Shown piece after piece: positions 1 to 12,652 of a DNA stretch of 64,000 nucleotides; positions within the stretch are counted from its first letter, which is position 1, and every line of letters begins with the position of its first letter. Under the pieces are notes generated by a model, which was not told the DNA's origin, did not search any database, and saw only the letters and a list, made by a program, of their open reading frames with translations. Location of the stretch: the NCBI GenBank assembly GCA_029876055.1, contig CM056875.1, forward strand, positions 2,480,001 through 2,544,000, read 5' to 3'. The position numbers and the translations under genes were made by a program. The DNA is from Madurella fahalii (taxonomy: Eukaryota > Ascomycota > Sordariomycetes > Sordariales).

Positions 1-1561
1 TCGGTCAAGGCGGTCTCGCTTGGAGACGGTTCAAAAACGAAAAAAAGAGCGACACGCCTGCTGGCAGGCAAGACGGGGAAGAAGGAGTGATGATATCACA
101 CGTCGCGTGACGATGTGAAGTTGGCAGCCGTCTGGCCTCGTGTGGTCGTGGATCGGTGTTGAGGATGCAAAGGAGTGGAAGGGGTGAAGGGCGGTGATTA
201 GAATTAGAATTTACGATTAACAAGGGACGACGGCCGGATGGGGTTGAGCAGCATCCGTCCGGCTAGGCCCAGGCCCTGAAGCGGCAGCACAACCAAGCCC
301 CCTACTAAGCTGCTCCCAAATCTCCGTGGGAAAGAAGGGATTGCCAGTCCCCGGGGGGCCTGACACCGTCGCCCTCGTCGACCCGGGCCCCAGCGGTGGA
401 CAGCAGCGGACGAATAGAGTATGCTAATTTCAGCCTTCATCAAAAGGGGCAGCCGCGCCGGCCCATTGGTGGATCTCTGGACAGGGGCCGGGGCAGCTGT
501 CGGAATTCTGGCGATCCAATCAGGGCCAAGGTGGCCCGGTTTTCTTGCCGGCTGCCCCCTGGCTGTCGCTGCTTTGTGCCTGCACAAGACTTTCCCGCCG
601 TTGCACCGTCTTGCACCGTCCGGGCCACTCGCACGCTGCAGGAGGAGCTCCAGATTTGATGCAGGAACGGACAGACAGATGGCGCTAATTTCGCCTGCGG
701 GACAAGGGGTTGTCAGGATCACCCAGATGCACGACAACCCGGCGCCGCCTTTGTCCTGAGCCCAGGTACCGGGCCTAATAACACTAGGGGCCACGGTACT
801 TTGCCGAGATGAACCGGTCTCGCCTGTGTCATTGATCCCATGGGAACATCACCGGCAGTGCCTGACCCCCCGCTTCTCGAGCTCGACGCGGGGCGAGGGC
901 TGCAGCCTGAGATCGCCATGTCCCTCAATTAGGTTTCTCAAATGTGGGTTGTGCACGTGTAAGTGTACATGTTTGAGCGATCATTCTGTTTTCGGTTCCT
1001 CACCGAGATGTTTCTTGATCGTCCGGGGCTCGGGCCGTGCCCGAAACAAGAAACTCGTTCAGTTCGTTTGGTAGTTTTGGTCGAAAACACAAAGCCTCGG
1101 GAGACATTTCGCACGGCAGATCGCCCGGCTAGTTTCACTTCTCAACCTCGAGGAACCTAACCATCGTGGGTCTTAATCCCTCGTGCCCTCTTTACACGAG
1201 AGATAAATTGCCATGTGCTTGCGCAGATCGTGCTGCCTGATGCTTCAGAGGGGCACGGGCAATGCTATCTTGGCCCGATCGATGACATACATGTATACAT
1301 TGGAGCTTCTCGGCGGGCGCCACAACCTCGGCGTCTTCGTGTGTCAAACCGCGTAACAGAAGGCAGCAGAGTTCACCGTATCACCGACATAGCGTCACTA
1401 TACTTCATCGATTCTGCAAGATGCATTTCCGTGTCATGCCGTCCTTCCTGACGGACAGGCTATCGCAGACATACAGCTTCATTCAGCTCCCGTCGGGTTC
1501 GTTGTACGCTCGGCCCGATTGCCCAACGCCGCGTTTGTGGACGCGCAGTCCTCCACCATGA
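1..1561. other. Intergenic, no supported gene
   Basis: The region lies downstream of the minus-strand helicase gene. Short open frames occur on both strands, the longest a 196-codon minus frame near 204-794, but none shows a recognisable domain or a convincing exon-intron pattern. No RNA gene or repeat was seen. Confidence 0.6.
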
Positions 1562-3625
1562 TCAAGTGGTTTTGTAGAAGTCTGGCGCGTACTCTAGAAG
1601 CCATTGCTTTTCAATCTTAGTAATATCCCGGATGAACGTCTTATTGGCCGTCTCCATGACCTCGTGGAAAATGACCCAATCTGCCTTGCGGTTGAACATG
1701 ACGGAGCTTGGATGGGCATGCAGCACCGTCGTCCCTGAGACGTTCCGGAACGTCCCATCTGCTTGCATCCTAGCGGCGTGGGCAAAGTAGCCTGTCGTCA
1801 AACACCGGCGGATCTGCTCTGCTTTGTTGGCCGTCGAGGCGGAGGGTGCTGCGGCCGACTCCTCGACGTTGAGGCCGAACCGTTCGAGGTGCCGCTTCAA
1901 CTGCGCCCGGATACTGACCGCCTGGCTCATTGCTTTGAAGTTGAGAAGATGATCATGGCAGAATCGGGCTTCCTTCCGACCCTTTGTTATGAAGGTTTGG
2001 TAGACGTTGAGCAGAGTGAGGTGGTCTCCTTCGTCAGCCGCAAATTGTCTCTTCGCACTCTCCGTCTTCTTCTTCTCCCCCTCATGCTGGATCCAGATAC
2101 TCCTGCCCAGACTGGTCATGGCTGCTATTGTCAACATCTCGCTCAGGCAGCCAAAGGACGGGGCTGAGAGAAGCGTCTTGGCCATCATGGGCTCGACCGC
2201 CATCTCCGCCATTCTCAGCCCCAGTGGTTTCGTCAGCTTTGCGTACTCATCCAGAGCTCCGAGTGAGTAGAGCAGCTCGAGCCCCCGCGTCATCAGCTCC
2301 GCAGGGGGTGGTGTGAGGAAGTCAAACCTCAGGACATTATCTACGCCCAGAGCTTTGAGCTGGAGGATGAATGGCGCCAGATTTGAACGCTGGATCTCGG
2401 GGACATTAGCATCGGGGAGAGACTGGTATGCTTCTTCAGTGTAGAGACGAAAGCATTTGCCGGGTTTCGTCCTGCCTGCACGCCCTGCGCGCTGGGCAGC
2501 CGACGCCTTCGAGACTGGTGTTGCTGTTAGACTCTCAATTCCAGTTTGTGGGTTGTATGCTCGTAGCTTGACAAAGCCGGAGTCGACCACGTAGACAACG
2601 CCGTCTATTGTCACCGACGCCTCCGCGATGTTGGTCGAGAAGATGACTTTTCTGAAGTTCTCGGGCGCGTCTTCGAACACGTACATCTGCTGGTCAGCGG
2701 ATAAGCCGGCATATAGAGGCAGAGGGAGAATGGACTGAGAGCCGGCGGGGAGTTGCGCCGAGCGTTCCGAGACGGCCTGGACTGCTTGGTCAATCTCCTC
2801 TCTTCCGGTCAAAAAAACGAGTATGTCGCCCTTGGGCTCATTAGTGTGTATGTCGAAGACAGTCGAGACTGCCTTCTCGACGTAATCCTCGGCCGGGGTC
2901 TCCAAGTAGAGGATGTCTATCGGGTATGTTCTGCCTTCCAGACTGATGATGGATGGAACATATCCACGTTGCTTTTGGTCCGACTTCGTTTCATCATCCG
3001 GCTCCGAAAAGAAATTGCGGAAATCCTCAGCCTGGAGCGTTGCGCTGCTGATGATGACTCTCAGATCCGGTCTCTTCCTCCGTATTTTCTTCAGCAGCCC
3101 AAGTAGGATATCCGAACTAATGGATCTCTCGTGAGCCTCGTCGACCATGATCACGCAGTAGCGAGACAGAAGAGGGTCCACCAGAGCTTCCCGTATCAGG
3201 AGGCCGTCGGTGAGGAACTTGATGCGGGTGGTCGATGACGTGGCATCCTCAAAACGGATCGAATAGCCGACCTCCTTGCCAACCTCACAGCCGAATTCTT
3301 CGGCAACTCTCATGGCCACTGTGATGGCAGCGACACGGCGGGGCTAAACCAGATAACGCGTTAGCTTCTGAGGTGACAATGCTAGGTCAGACGAGTCTCG
3401 CACCTGAGTGACGCCAATGACCCTGCCATCGCCGCACCAGCCGGCATGCTCCAGGAACTGGGGGATTTGCGTGCTCTTGCCGGACCCGGTCTGGCCCACA
3501 ACAATTGTGACTGGGCTCGACTCGATGAGGTAGAGGAGGGACTCGCGATGCTTGGCAATCGGTAGGAGAGCAGCCGGTTTGTGGAGGGCTGGAATGAATG
3601 TTGCACCCAGGTCAAAGTCGGCCAT
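1562..3625 (-). CDS. DEAH-box RNA helicase, DHX35-like
   Basis: ATP-dependent RNA helicase of the DEAH/DExH family, nearest in layout to DHX35 (Gih35 in fission yeast), a spliceosome-associated helicase. Two exons: 3625-3404 and 3343-1562, with a 60-nt intron, giving 667 residues against about 700 for human DHX35. Visible motifs in order are Walker A GQTGSGKST (residues 44-52), motif Ia PRRVA just after the intron, DEAH (142-145), SAT (motif III), motif V around STNIAEASVTIDG, and QRAGRAGR (motif VI). Helicase-associated and OB-fold regions follow to the C-terminus. The start was chosen because the ATG at 3625 opens the frame directly and gives a short N-terminus before motif I. A run of 23 A residues in the sense strand sits immediately before the ATG. 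The family call is firm; the exact DHX35 orthology is inferred from motifs and size. Confidence 0.92.
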
Positions 3626-3648
3626 TTTTTTTTTTTTTTTTTTTTTTT
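3625..3648. repeat. T24 homopolymer at the helicase start
   Basis: The plus strand shows 24 T in a row. On the helicase sense strand this reads as 23 A followed by the A of the ATG, so the 5' leader would end in a poly(A) tract directly at the start codon. Confidence 0.9.
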
Positions 3649-4470
3649 GGCGAGAGAGCTCGTGCAATGTAAAGTCAAATGTGTGTTGTGATGTGGAACG
3701 GTAAGGGCATTATCGCAATACTCGAATCTCCCCAGTAGAGGCGGTCAATAAAACATATACTTCGTGTACAGCTCTAGATATCTTTTCCCACCACACCACA
3801 CCTCCCCTCAGCACAGTCACAGCGAATGCTCAGTCGGTGACGTCCCGGCACTTCTCACATGGCAGAAGATCAGAGCACGGCAATTGGACCAATTTTGTGG
3901 CACGGGCTGTCTCGTGGAGGCCCGGGTTTGTGGCGCAGCTGGTTGATGCCTAAGGTGCCAGCCACACCACGCAGCCCAGTTACGAGACCCGATCTTCTTG
4001 CGTTCGGCAGACGGGACTTCAGCACCCGCCCATTTGCGCTTCTTTCCAAAAGCCAACATCACTGCCAAATTGCTTGCCACTCAAGAACTGTGTCCGGTGA
4101 CAGTGGGAAATCCAGAATCCGCCTGCGGCGCAACGAGGGATTTTACTTGCCTGCGTCTGGCGGCGCGTTCTGGGACTGGGAAATTATTTTCCTGTCTATC
4201 GACAGGAACTTTCTCTCCGGCGTTTCCTTACTTCTTTCCACGTTCTCATTCACCTGGCTTGCGATTGCGCATATTTTCTTTTCCTTGCGCGCTTGCACCG
4301 AGGGACGGCCTTGTCTGCCTCGGTCAACCCGAGGACGCCGTATCGACGTATCGGTGTGAAGCGACGCGGTGCTGTTGTCTTGCCCGCGGCTGATCCCATT
4401 TGATCCCATTCCCTGGTACTTGCGGACTCATGCACATTCCACCATGGTGAACTGATGATTGCCGGCCAAG
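3649..4470. other. Divergent promoter region
   Basis: This is the shared upstream region of the helicase (-) and the DUF2293 gene (+). No gene is supported here. Close to the DUF2293 start, short upstream ATG frames occur at 4431, 4444 and 4455, the last overlapping the main start in another frame. Confidence 0.6.
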
Positions 4471-7445
4471 ATGGGAAGAGAGAAAAAGAATGCCCCAGGT
4501 GCGGCGGCCGGGGGCCACGCCAAGGAACGGCACAAGAGAGATCGCAAGGGCAATTTGATTGACTGGACAGCACCTTTACCAGCAGGGCTTGTTGCAAGAC
4601 CTGACAGACCACGAGTCAGCTCCAAGCACAAGTCTTGGTTCGAGTTCATCGAAAACAAGGATAAGAAGAAGAAGCTCGAGTTTGAGGTATAACCGGATAC
4701 GCGTCGATTAACGGACTGTGACACTGACTCGACACAGTTCACCGAGACGCGAGAACCGCCGCCCGGCTTCGAATTTGTTCCGATTGGGAACCCAGCTCTG
4801 ACAACGGCATGCAAGGAGCTCTCCCGAGAGCAGGGGGCGATGATATTTATCGTCACGGTTTGTCAACATTATGGGTCGTGAGTGCCCACGGTTCTGACAT
4901 GTTCCGCTCTAGTCGTCCCAGGGTTATTTTTCCAAGAGCCTCAGTCTTCACCTCAACCGCGCTGGCCACCACATACGGCAGACAATTGTGGAGCAGGCAC
5001 GCGCATCTCTTGGGGATCATCAGGACGCCGCCGTTGCCAGAGCGCCCGGCCAGCCTGAGCCCATTCCCGAGAGACAAGAGGACATTGACAGGCAGGCAGA
5101 TGCTGCTATAAGGGACTTGTTTCCCCGCATACCGAACACCGACCGGCAGATGATCATTGAGCATGCATTCAACAAGGTAGGTACTCATCCCAACTCACTC
5201 GCGCAGGTCGAGTGAGCCCGAAAGATGGAGACGGTACAAAATCTCACCCCCAAAACCACAGTCGAAACTAAGCAAGGGTGATCCTCCGGTTGGACTCGCT
5301 TCACATCTCTCACTCTCACGCCGTGTGCAGCTGGCGGTCCTTGCGCACATCCGCCACAACCACACGAGATACGATCAACTGCTCAAGGAAACGAGCTACG
5401 TCAATGCTCGAAAGGCTGTAGAATCCCTCTGTCTTGATTTCCTGGTCAAGTGGCGAGGAGACGAGGAGACGGGTCGGGACCAGCTGGACGAGATTTTATG
5501 TGAAGTTATAGTCATTTCCGACTCCGAGAGCGATGACTCAGAGGAAGAGGACGACGAAGACGAATCGTCAGACGCCTCATCATCGGCAGATGAGACCCCG
5601 GGGAAGAGCCTGATTACCGAAGGGGGAACAAGCAGAGCAACGCTGCCTCCCCTCGAGCCATCCGCCCCATTAAATACTAACAACTCGCGGGCCACAAGGT
5701 CCCACCGAGGAACACATGCGCCGCAAGGGATCAAGAAGGTGTCTCGCAGAGACCGAAGAGATGCTAAATGGGCACAACGCGGTTTCGGCCGTTACCAAGC
5801 GGCTCGGGACCAGGCGTGGCAACAGGCCGTGGAGCGGCAGCGACTTGAAACCGACCGGTCGGTGCAGCCCACACGTCCCATGCCCGTGGACCAGTCTGCC
5901 AATCATGGACCACAGCAGTGGCAGCCTGGTGAGCCCGACGGGCCGACGACAGTCCGCACTCAGGTCGAACCCCGACCCTATGCCCAGCATGTCTCTTATG
6001 GCGTTCCGTTGCCTTCTACAGATGTGCGCTATGAGCACGGGAGCGCTCCGAGCCGTGTGAATAACCTGCAGCAGACCATCCCTCCGGCGGTCTACCGAAT
6101 GCCTCAGGAAACCCGCGTCCAAGGGGACTCGCCTAGCAACGGGCTCGGACCTATAGTTGGGTCACGACCTCTACCTTACAGCACTCCTGACGTCGAACGG
6201 GTAAGCCATCATGGCCAGGATCTCAAGGACCACCTTGTGCCGTCCATTGAGCCTGTCTCTCCCGAGTTGTCTAATTTTCCGCCGCGGTTCCCTTTTTCGC
6301 ATCGGCCGCATGCCAATTTCGCCGAGACTGCCGTGGGCCCCGCGCGGGCAGTGGTTATACCCCGAAGCCCTCCGGTTCCAAGTAGTGGAGCCACGCTGGC
6401 GCAAGACTTTCATACAATCTGTGCCGAAGAGGGCTTCGTGAGGCTCCCTCCACGTTTTAACCCGAGCCGGATGCCTGCGGTACATGATCCTCTTTCGGAG
6501 CCTTTTATTTTGGTAAGCTCGCGGCCGCTGAGCACTGCTAGGGTTGATGACCCGCCATCTACTTCTGGTGGGTTCGGTGTACGGCATTTGTCGACACACT
6601 ACGACCGTGCAACACCTCTTGATGATGGGCCGATCCCTAAGTCGGGATCCCGACCCATTTGGATCGGCGAGGACCTTAGGTCGGAATCTCGCCCGATACT
6701 TATCCCGGATCATCCCGGATCATTCAGATCCTCACAGGCAGAGCCGGTACACCGCACTTCACAACACAGTCGTCTCTCTCCCACGAAACGGGACGCCGAT
6801 GTTCGTCGGGCTGGCCCTCGTTGGATAGAAAATGACAACGATAGGCAATATGTCGATTCGCGGATCGGCAGGCGTATAGATACCCTTCGGGATGACTTTG
6901 TGGAAATTGTTCGAGTTTCGAATAAGTTTCCAAGGCAGCATGAACCACACGCGACTCCTGCCGGAACAGGGAGGTATGATTTACGGCCGGCGGCTCGCCA
7001 CCGAAGCGCATCACGGCAGGTAAACGATGGTGTTCCGCTACGCGAGCTTCGACGTTTCTCTACGGAAGTCCAGCCGTTTGAACGACACCTGGGCAGACCA
7101 GAGCAACCCGTGTTTGTACAGCAAAACGCGCCCTTTGTTGCGCGACAGCCCGAGGGACACAGAAGCGATTTCCAGAGACAAGAGCGGGTAGTTGGGATTG
7201 AATATATCCCAGCTCGTCCAAGGTGAGTTATTCGTCCATTCTGGTCGCATTTTCTTGATACTTATCAATATCGTAGCCTTGAGCCCCGTCCTTACTCAGA
7301 GCTTCGGCCTCCGTATGAGACAGGAAAGTCCATCTACCGGTCTCGCTCGACCTCGACTATACCGGTACCGTACCTAGGGCCAGCATGTTATTCACAGACC
7401 GGCCGTCCAGTCCCAAGACGGGATGAAGTGATCACGCTTGATTGA
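4471..7445 (+). CDS. DUF2293-domain protein
   Basis: Five exons: 4471-4686, 4738-4857, 4913-5176, 5262-7222 and 7277-7445, closing in phase for 909 residues. The basic N-terminus (MGREKK) is followed by the conserved DUF2293 core at about residues 170-260. That core has the signatures LFPRIPNTDRQMIIEHAF, LSRRVQLAVLAHIRH and NARKAVE, ending near KWRGDEE. An acidic serine-rich stretch follows (about 280-305), then a long low-complexity region rich in Arg, Pro, Ser and His with no domain I recognise. DUF2293 is a fungal family of unknown function, and I infer no role. Intron 3 hides the central part of the domain, so unspliced reading would stop early. The start at 4471 is the first ATG in the open frame; several short upstream ATG frames precede it and might lower translation. 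Confidence 0.85.
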
Positions 7446-7943
7446 GCGGCAGCGGCTTGGCGGATCCCGGCCGTAGCAGTGTTTTCAGATGTCGACACCA
7501 GCTGACTCGCATTATCACCAATGAGAGTTACCACCGTAAATGAGCTCGAGGCCAACCCCAGAACTTAGTCGACAACCGATTTAGCAGAAGTGGTGGAAAG
7601 ACGTGCACCATCATTGTTCGACAAAGGTGTACGGGTATTGGGACTCAAAAGGTGGTTTTTTCTGTCGGCATTGGATACGGCGTCAGCGGGCATTTACATC
7701 GTTTCGCGGTGGTTGTATTCACTTACACACTTGCATTTGTTAGGGGATTCGGGTCGGCCCTCTGATTTGCTGTTCTAGACAAGGAATTGATACCCGCCTG
7801 GACAATAAATATTACCCCCGAGTCATGTACTCAACACACACCTCACGTATATAACCACCCTGGCAATCATGAATCCCCACTTTGAACCCCCATTTGCGCC
7901 GTCCATGCAATCAACGCCCCGCCAACAGTTAAATCGCACGCTT
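7446..7943. other. Convergent intergenic region
   Basis: The gap lies between the 3' ends of the DUF2293 gene (+) and the Vps20 gene (-). I see no gene, repeat or RNA signal beyond presumed 3' UTRs. Confidence 0.6.
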
Positions 7944-8750
7944 CTACGAAGCCAGCATGGCCTTCCTCTCCCTCTGTCTCCTGCGTTCCGCCGGTTCGGT
8001 TCTAGCCTCCTCCCTAGCCCGTTCTGTGGTAGGTAACTGCGTATCGGGGACACTCGGTAACGGCTGCTGCACATTGACAGCCGTACCGGCGATTTCGGCC
8101 TCGAGGACAGCCAGTTCGTCCTCCACTTCCTCCTCGTCCTGGTTCGTCATTCTCCCAGCGAGTATCTCGCTGATTTCCTGTTTCGGGGTATTGTCCTTAT
8201 CAGCAACCCACCACACATATACGACCAGAGGAAAGGAAAGAGAGAGAAAGGAAGAAAGAAAACAAACCCGCTGATAAGCCATCGCCTCGGCCGTCTCCCC
8301 CATCAGCTTCTCCACATTCTCGATGCCGCCCATCTCGTCGTGGATCTCCTTGAGCACCTTGGTGCCCTCCTGCAGGCCGAACAGCACGTCCTTTTGGATC
8401 AGCGCGAACTCGACCGACGACGTGAGCTTCTCGAGCTGCTCCAGCTGGGCGTCCGTCTTGGCGAGCAGCGACTCTTGGTACTTCTTCCGACGCAGGGCGA
8501 GGAGCGCGCGGGGCTTGTCGCCCTTGGCGAGCATCTGCCGCGCGATCGACGTCTCCTTGTCGGTGAGGAGGGTAATTCGGCGCTGATACTGGTGGAGCTT
8601 GTCGCGCTGGAGCTTGAGGTTGTATATTGCTCTAAGGGTAGCCGGGGAGAGAGAGGTCAGGCAAAGGAGGCTGGGGAAAAAGAATATCGGATGGGGGTTA
8701 TGGGTTACTGACTGGTCCTGTGCCGTTATACGGCTGGAGCTATTGCCCAT
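7944..8750 (-). CDS. ESCRT-III subunit Vps20 (CHMP6 family)
   Basis: Vps20/CHMP6 nucleates ESCRT-III on endosomes downstream of ESCRT-II (Vps25), in multivesicular body sorting. Three exons, 8750-8713, 8631-8268 and 8195-7944, give 217 residues; yeast Vps20 is about 221. The protein begins MGNSSS, an N-myristoylation-type signal as expected for this family, followed by ITAQD and a basic helix (LKLQRDKLHQYQRRI). Coiled-coil helices then run through ARQMLAKGD and LLALRRKK to the VEKLMGETAEAMAYQ segment. The C-terminal third is acidic (DEEEVEDELAVLE), then basic, consistent with the autoinhibitory and MIT-interacting tail of Snf7-family proteins. Unspliced reading of the first intron would insert a spurious hydrophobic stretch, and splicing restores the family alignment. 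I am confident of the family. Confidence 0.92.
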   Translation of the reverse strand: MGNSSSRITAQDQSVTHNPHPIFFFPSLLCLTSLSPATLRAIYNLKLQRDKLHQYQRRITLLTDKETSIARQMLAKGDKPRALLALRRKKYQESLLAKTDAQLEQLEKLTSSVEFALIQKDVLFGLQEGTKVLKEIHDEMGGIENVEKLMGETAEAMAYQRVCFLSSFLSLSFPLVVYVWWVADKDNTPKQEISEILAGRMTNQDEEEVEDELAVLEAEIAGTAVNVQQPLPSVPDTQLPTTERAREEARTEPAERRRQRERKAMLAS

Positions 8751-9372
8751 TGTGGCATTGGCGTGGGTCGGGAGATTGCCGTGTGCTGCTGCTGTCGTTG
8801 TCGCGGAGGACGTGAGACGCAGCCCCCTATCAGCATGTCAGTCGGAGACCGAACAGGCCTGGTTGCGATCTGGATCTGGTAGTGGGACGTCACGGACGGG
8901 GTGGTTGACAAGGATGGGAAGGGCTACATAATATTATGTCTTCCACAAATGATTTGACACGACAGCGGCGGAATATGCGTCGCATGTCAGCGCCTAGAGC
9001 ATCATGGAACTTGGGCCAACTACTAGCCGAGCTTAGCAACCCATCGTCCCGAGTCGCATACCGCACAAGGGTTTGCATTACATGGGTGCATCAACCCCTT
9101 GGCTACCTGGTGACTGTGTGGGCCATCGCCTCCCTTATCGATAAAGACGTCAGCCGAATGTGGCTTGAGGGGTGGATCGCATGAGGGGCTACGTAATCTA
9201 GCATTGCACATGCGACAGCTTCAATGTGACATTCCTCTGCAAACAAAACCTAGCAGGCAACGCTCTCTACTTATAAAGAAGATTGTAAAATTCTCTGGAA
9301 CGCGCCTGAAAGATCGGTTTTTACTTGACCCCACCTTTTTCAGATTCAACTCAGCCGTGATTGGGAGTCAAA
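8751..9372. other. Divergent promoter region, Vps20 / CUE gene
   Basis: No gene is supported. The stretch separates the starts of two divergently transcribed genes. I saw no repeat or distinctive element. Confidence 0.6.
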
Positions 9373-10841
9373 ATGTCTACCCCAGCCGACACTGTAAATA
9401 CCCTGCCGATCCCCTTATGTCTGAGACCTGTGCACTCTGTGAACTTTATGCGCTGCTCGGAATCCGGCTTTCTCCCCAGCTAACAGTCACCGCTACAGAG
9501 CAAGGCTCCAGTGCCCGAGTCCCCTACCACCGCAAGACCGCTCGAAATGGACGACGACGATGTTCAGGAGCCAGGAGTGTTGGGCGTCGAGGATGCAGCT
9601 TCCAAACCCACTGCCACCAGCACGACAACCACGAATGCGCCCGCCACTGCGTCCGACGATCTTCCTCCGCCGAAGCCGCCGAGGCCCGTGACCGAAGCGC
9701 AAAGGAACCAGCAGACGCTGAAGGAGGCCTTCCCGTCTGTCGAACTCTCCGTCATCAAGGCGGTGCTCACCGCTAGTGGCGGGCGCATCGAAGCGGCCTT
9801 TAACGCGCTGCTCGAGATGACAGACCCAGAGGCCGCCGAGCGGGACCGTCCTCCTCCGCAGCCCCCAAGGCCCCTGGTGGAGCCGGCGGGACCGACCTCG
9901 ACAGATCTGTCGCAGCTAGAAGCCGACGAGCGATTTGCGCGTCAGCTGGCTGAGCACTACGAGAATGTGGGTGCCTACGAGGCGAGGACGGCCAACCGAG
10001 GTTCCCGCGGCCAACCCACGGCCCGTAGTCGGCAGCAGACGGGCCTGGGGCCGCAGGATGATCCATACGACCGTGAGCACAGTTTCCTCGATGACGATCT
10101 GCCCGTCATCAAGGAGAGCCTGCGTAAGGGCTTCCTCGAGACCCAAGACAAGGTCAACACCTGGTTTACGAACTTGAAGAAGAAGCTTGATGAGCAGTTT
10201 GAAGATGAGGATGAGCGCCCCAGTCAGGGAAGCAGCTCGTTCATGGGGAGGCCGAGCCGGGACCAGACTCGGAGAAGTGCCGACTACGACCGGTACGACG
10301 CGGACCCCGAGCTGCTGAGCGACGATTTTGCGGGCATGAAGTTCCACAGCGATGGCAGTAAGTCGCGGCCCACCCATGTTGCTCGCAAATAAGCGCTTCG
10401 CAAGACTGACTGATGGCGCTCACAGCCCCCGTCCAGAACCAGCGACCTTTTAGCGGCAACAACCCCAATTTGTTCAAACCGCCTCCACCGTCAAGGTCGC
10501 CGAAGCCGAGCGACGGTAGGAGGGTTGCCTTCCGCGACACGGTCGAGGACATTGATGCCTACAATGCGTCCCCCAAGCTACCGCCCAAGGATGCCACTGC
10601 TCCTGGAAGCGCAGTCAAGAGCAGCAAGTGGCAGCCGCTGTCCTCGGTGGATCCGAATCCCATCGTCGAGAATGATCCGTTCAGCCTGGGCGACAGCGAC
10701 GATGAGAGGGAAGTGAAGGATAGAGCGGGCAGCAAGGAGATCAAGATGGAGGATACTGAGAGGTTGAAGCAGGCCACGGCGGATGCCATGGCCGATAGTT
10801 TGGTGGAGGACAAGGCAAAGGTTGGTAACGGTACCAAATAG
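9373..10841 (+). CDS. CUE-domain ubiquitin-binding protein, Cue5-like
   Basis: The CUE domain is at about residues 76-118, with the diagnostic AFP motif (TLKEAFPSVELSVIKAVL) and the later FNALLEM di-leucine helix. In yeast, Cue5 uses this domain to bind ubiquitinated aggregates and delivers them to Atg8 for autophagy. Three exons are proposed: 9373-9393, 9499-10357 and 10426-10841, giving 431 residues. The small first exon (MSTPADT) is inferred because the frame before the in-frame ATG at 9547 stays open back to a good CAG acceptor at 9498; a start at 9547 is the alternative. Proline-rich segments (PPPKPPRP, PPPQPPRP) flank the CUE domain. The C-terminal half is acidic and apparently disordered. 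The domain is clear; the autophagy role is inferred from the yeast protein. Confidence 0.85.
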
Positions 10842-12652
10842 GGGTGGAGATAGTGACAGCAACACACCGGCTAGCGCATTGTGTTTAAATTGCGGCTCTC
10901 GTTCGTTTTGTGTGGTTAGTAGTATACTTAGGGCCTACGCACAATCACGTTGGGATGAGCTTGGCAACTTGGTTCTTGGCTTTGGCTACCTTCACGTATC
11001 AATATTAATGGAGACACGTTGAGCACACGATGTTCGGATAACGCTTCTAGTAATGGTGGTGATCTATAAGCCCTCGGCTCTGAGACAGAGAGTAGAGGGC
11101 TAGATAGACCTAATACCGCGGACGGATAGACTTCAGACAGAGAGTCTGGCAGTACAACTGGGAAACGATCGGCCCGGGAAAGATACTATGTATAGCCTCC
11201 TACTCCATACCGAGAGGATGGTGGGCGAAGCTTGCGAGCTCGGTGTCGACATCCGATGCAACAAATCCATATGCGGGCATCACGAGTGACGACAGTGCAG
11301 TAACGGAGCCCGCTACCATAATTTTTAAGAACATACCTGTGGATACTGTTAAACCCGCTGTATCTACCTCATGCACGATGCCCCTCTTCCCATAGTCCCT
11401 CATCCGGTTCACCACACAGCATGCCCCGCAATCGCGTCCGCTCTCCACCGTCTTCGCACATCAAATCAACAGAAGCACATGGCTCGATCCGGGCTCCCGA
11501 TTGGCTCTTTCGGTCTAGCGAAATCCTCGTGAAAGACAAGCCCCGACTCTAGTGACGATCCGTAAAAAGCTTAGCGGAAGTTGGTTGGTTCCCGAGAGAC
11601 CGGATCTTGCAGTGGTCAAGTACCGCAAGTTGGACGGTTGTGCACTATGCACAGGGCATGACAGAGGGGAAAAACTGGTTTGGGTATTCCGGCCGTCGTT
11701 GCTTCTACGTCAATACAATTACGGAAGCCCTGACTCATAAACAGTCTGGCACGGCCCGGATGCAGCTGTGCTGTTGGCACGCCTAATAACGCCTGGCTGG
11801 TTTACCTGCAAAGCGTTTGCTAAGGACTGGAAGCTCTGTCGGGGAGAGGATGCCATTTTCCTTTAGCCCGCCCTTTGCTCACTTGGGATATCCAGGGGAT
11901 TCAAGAGCCTCCCCACCAGCCCACGGTTGTACCTTACAGGCCGGTTGATGAGAGAATTGCCAGTGGACAGGCACTGTACTTATTCCCACGCCACTGGGGA
12001 TAACCCGCGCTGCTCAAAATCTTGGCGCCATTCGCCTTCGCCCGCCTCAACGATCGCTGGTCCGGGAGGCTGTCCAACCTGGAACGGCAGTCCGCCGTTC
12101 ACCAGCTCAGCAGCCAGCACACCTGCGTCGGTGTTCGACTTGGCATCCAGAACAGGGAATTCGATATCGACGGGCCCATCCTAGTGCGGCGAAGAAAATC
12201 TCGAGGAAAATATCTAGCCTGCGAGATCTGCACACTGTGGGCGGCATTATCCAAGCTCTCTACCTTTTTTTTTTTTTTTTTCCCTTTTTCTTCTTTTTTG
12301 TTGACCCATCAAAGCAGCTGGGGCGGTCTAACCCGATACTCTACTGTACAGCGCCTGGTTGCACATACATTCGCTCTATCAACTGCCGCACGTCAACTAC
12401 TTTCCCTAATAGGTACTTGCTGCACTATCACCGCGAGGCCAGAGGGTTTTTTGTTTTTGTTTCTTTTTTCTTGCCCCTTCCTACATGGGACGCATCAGTT
12501 ACAGTTTTGGAGTCACAATTGCCTCGTCCACCGTCACGGCTATCATTGGCTGGCTCCTGTCTCCGCTCGCCAATCACTATCACGACTTACATGTGGCCAC
12601 GCCTTGAGAAACTGTGACCCAACGCACAGTGGTTGGACCCTAGACCCTCATC
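10842..12652. other. Long intergenic region upstream of NUC-2
   Basis: About 1.8 kb without a supported gene. Short frames on both strands show no domain. A pyrimidine-rich stretch with a T17 run (12265-12281) lies about 370 bases before the NUC-2 start and may belong to its promoter or leader. Confidence 0.6.

Noticed and set aside
204..794. A 196-codon minus-strand frame near the window start
   Set aside because: No domain, biased composition and no conserved motif; antisense frames of similar length overlap it.
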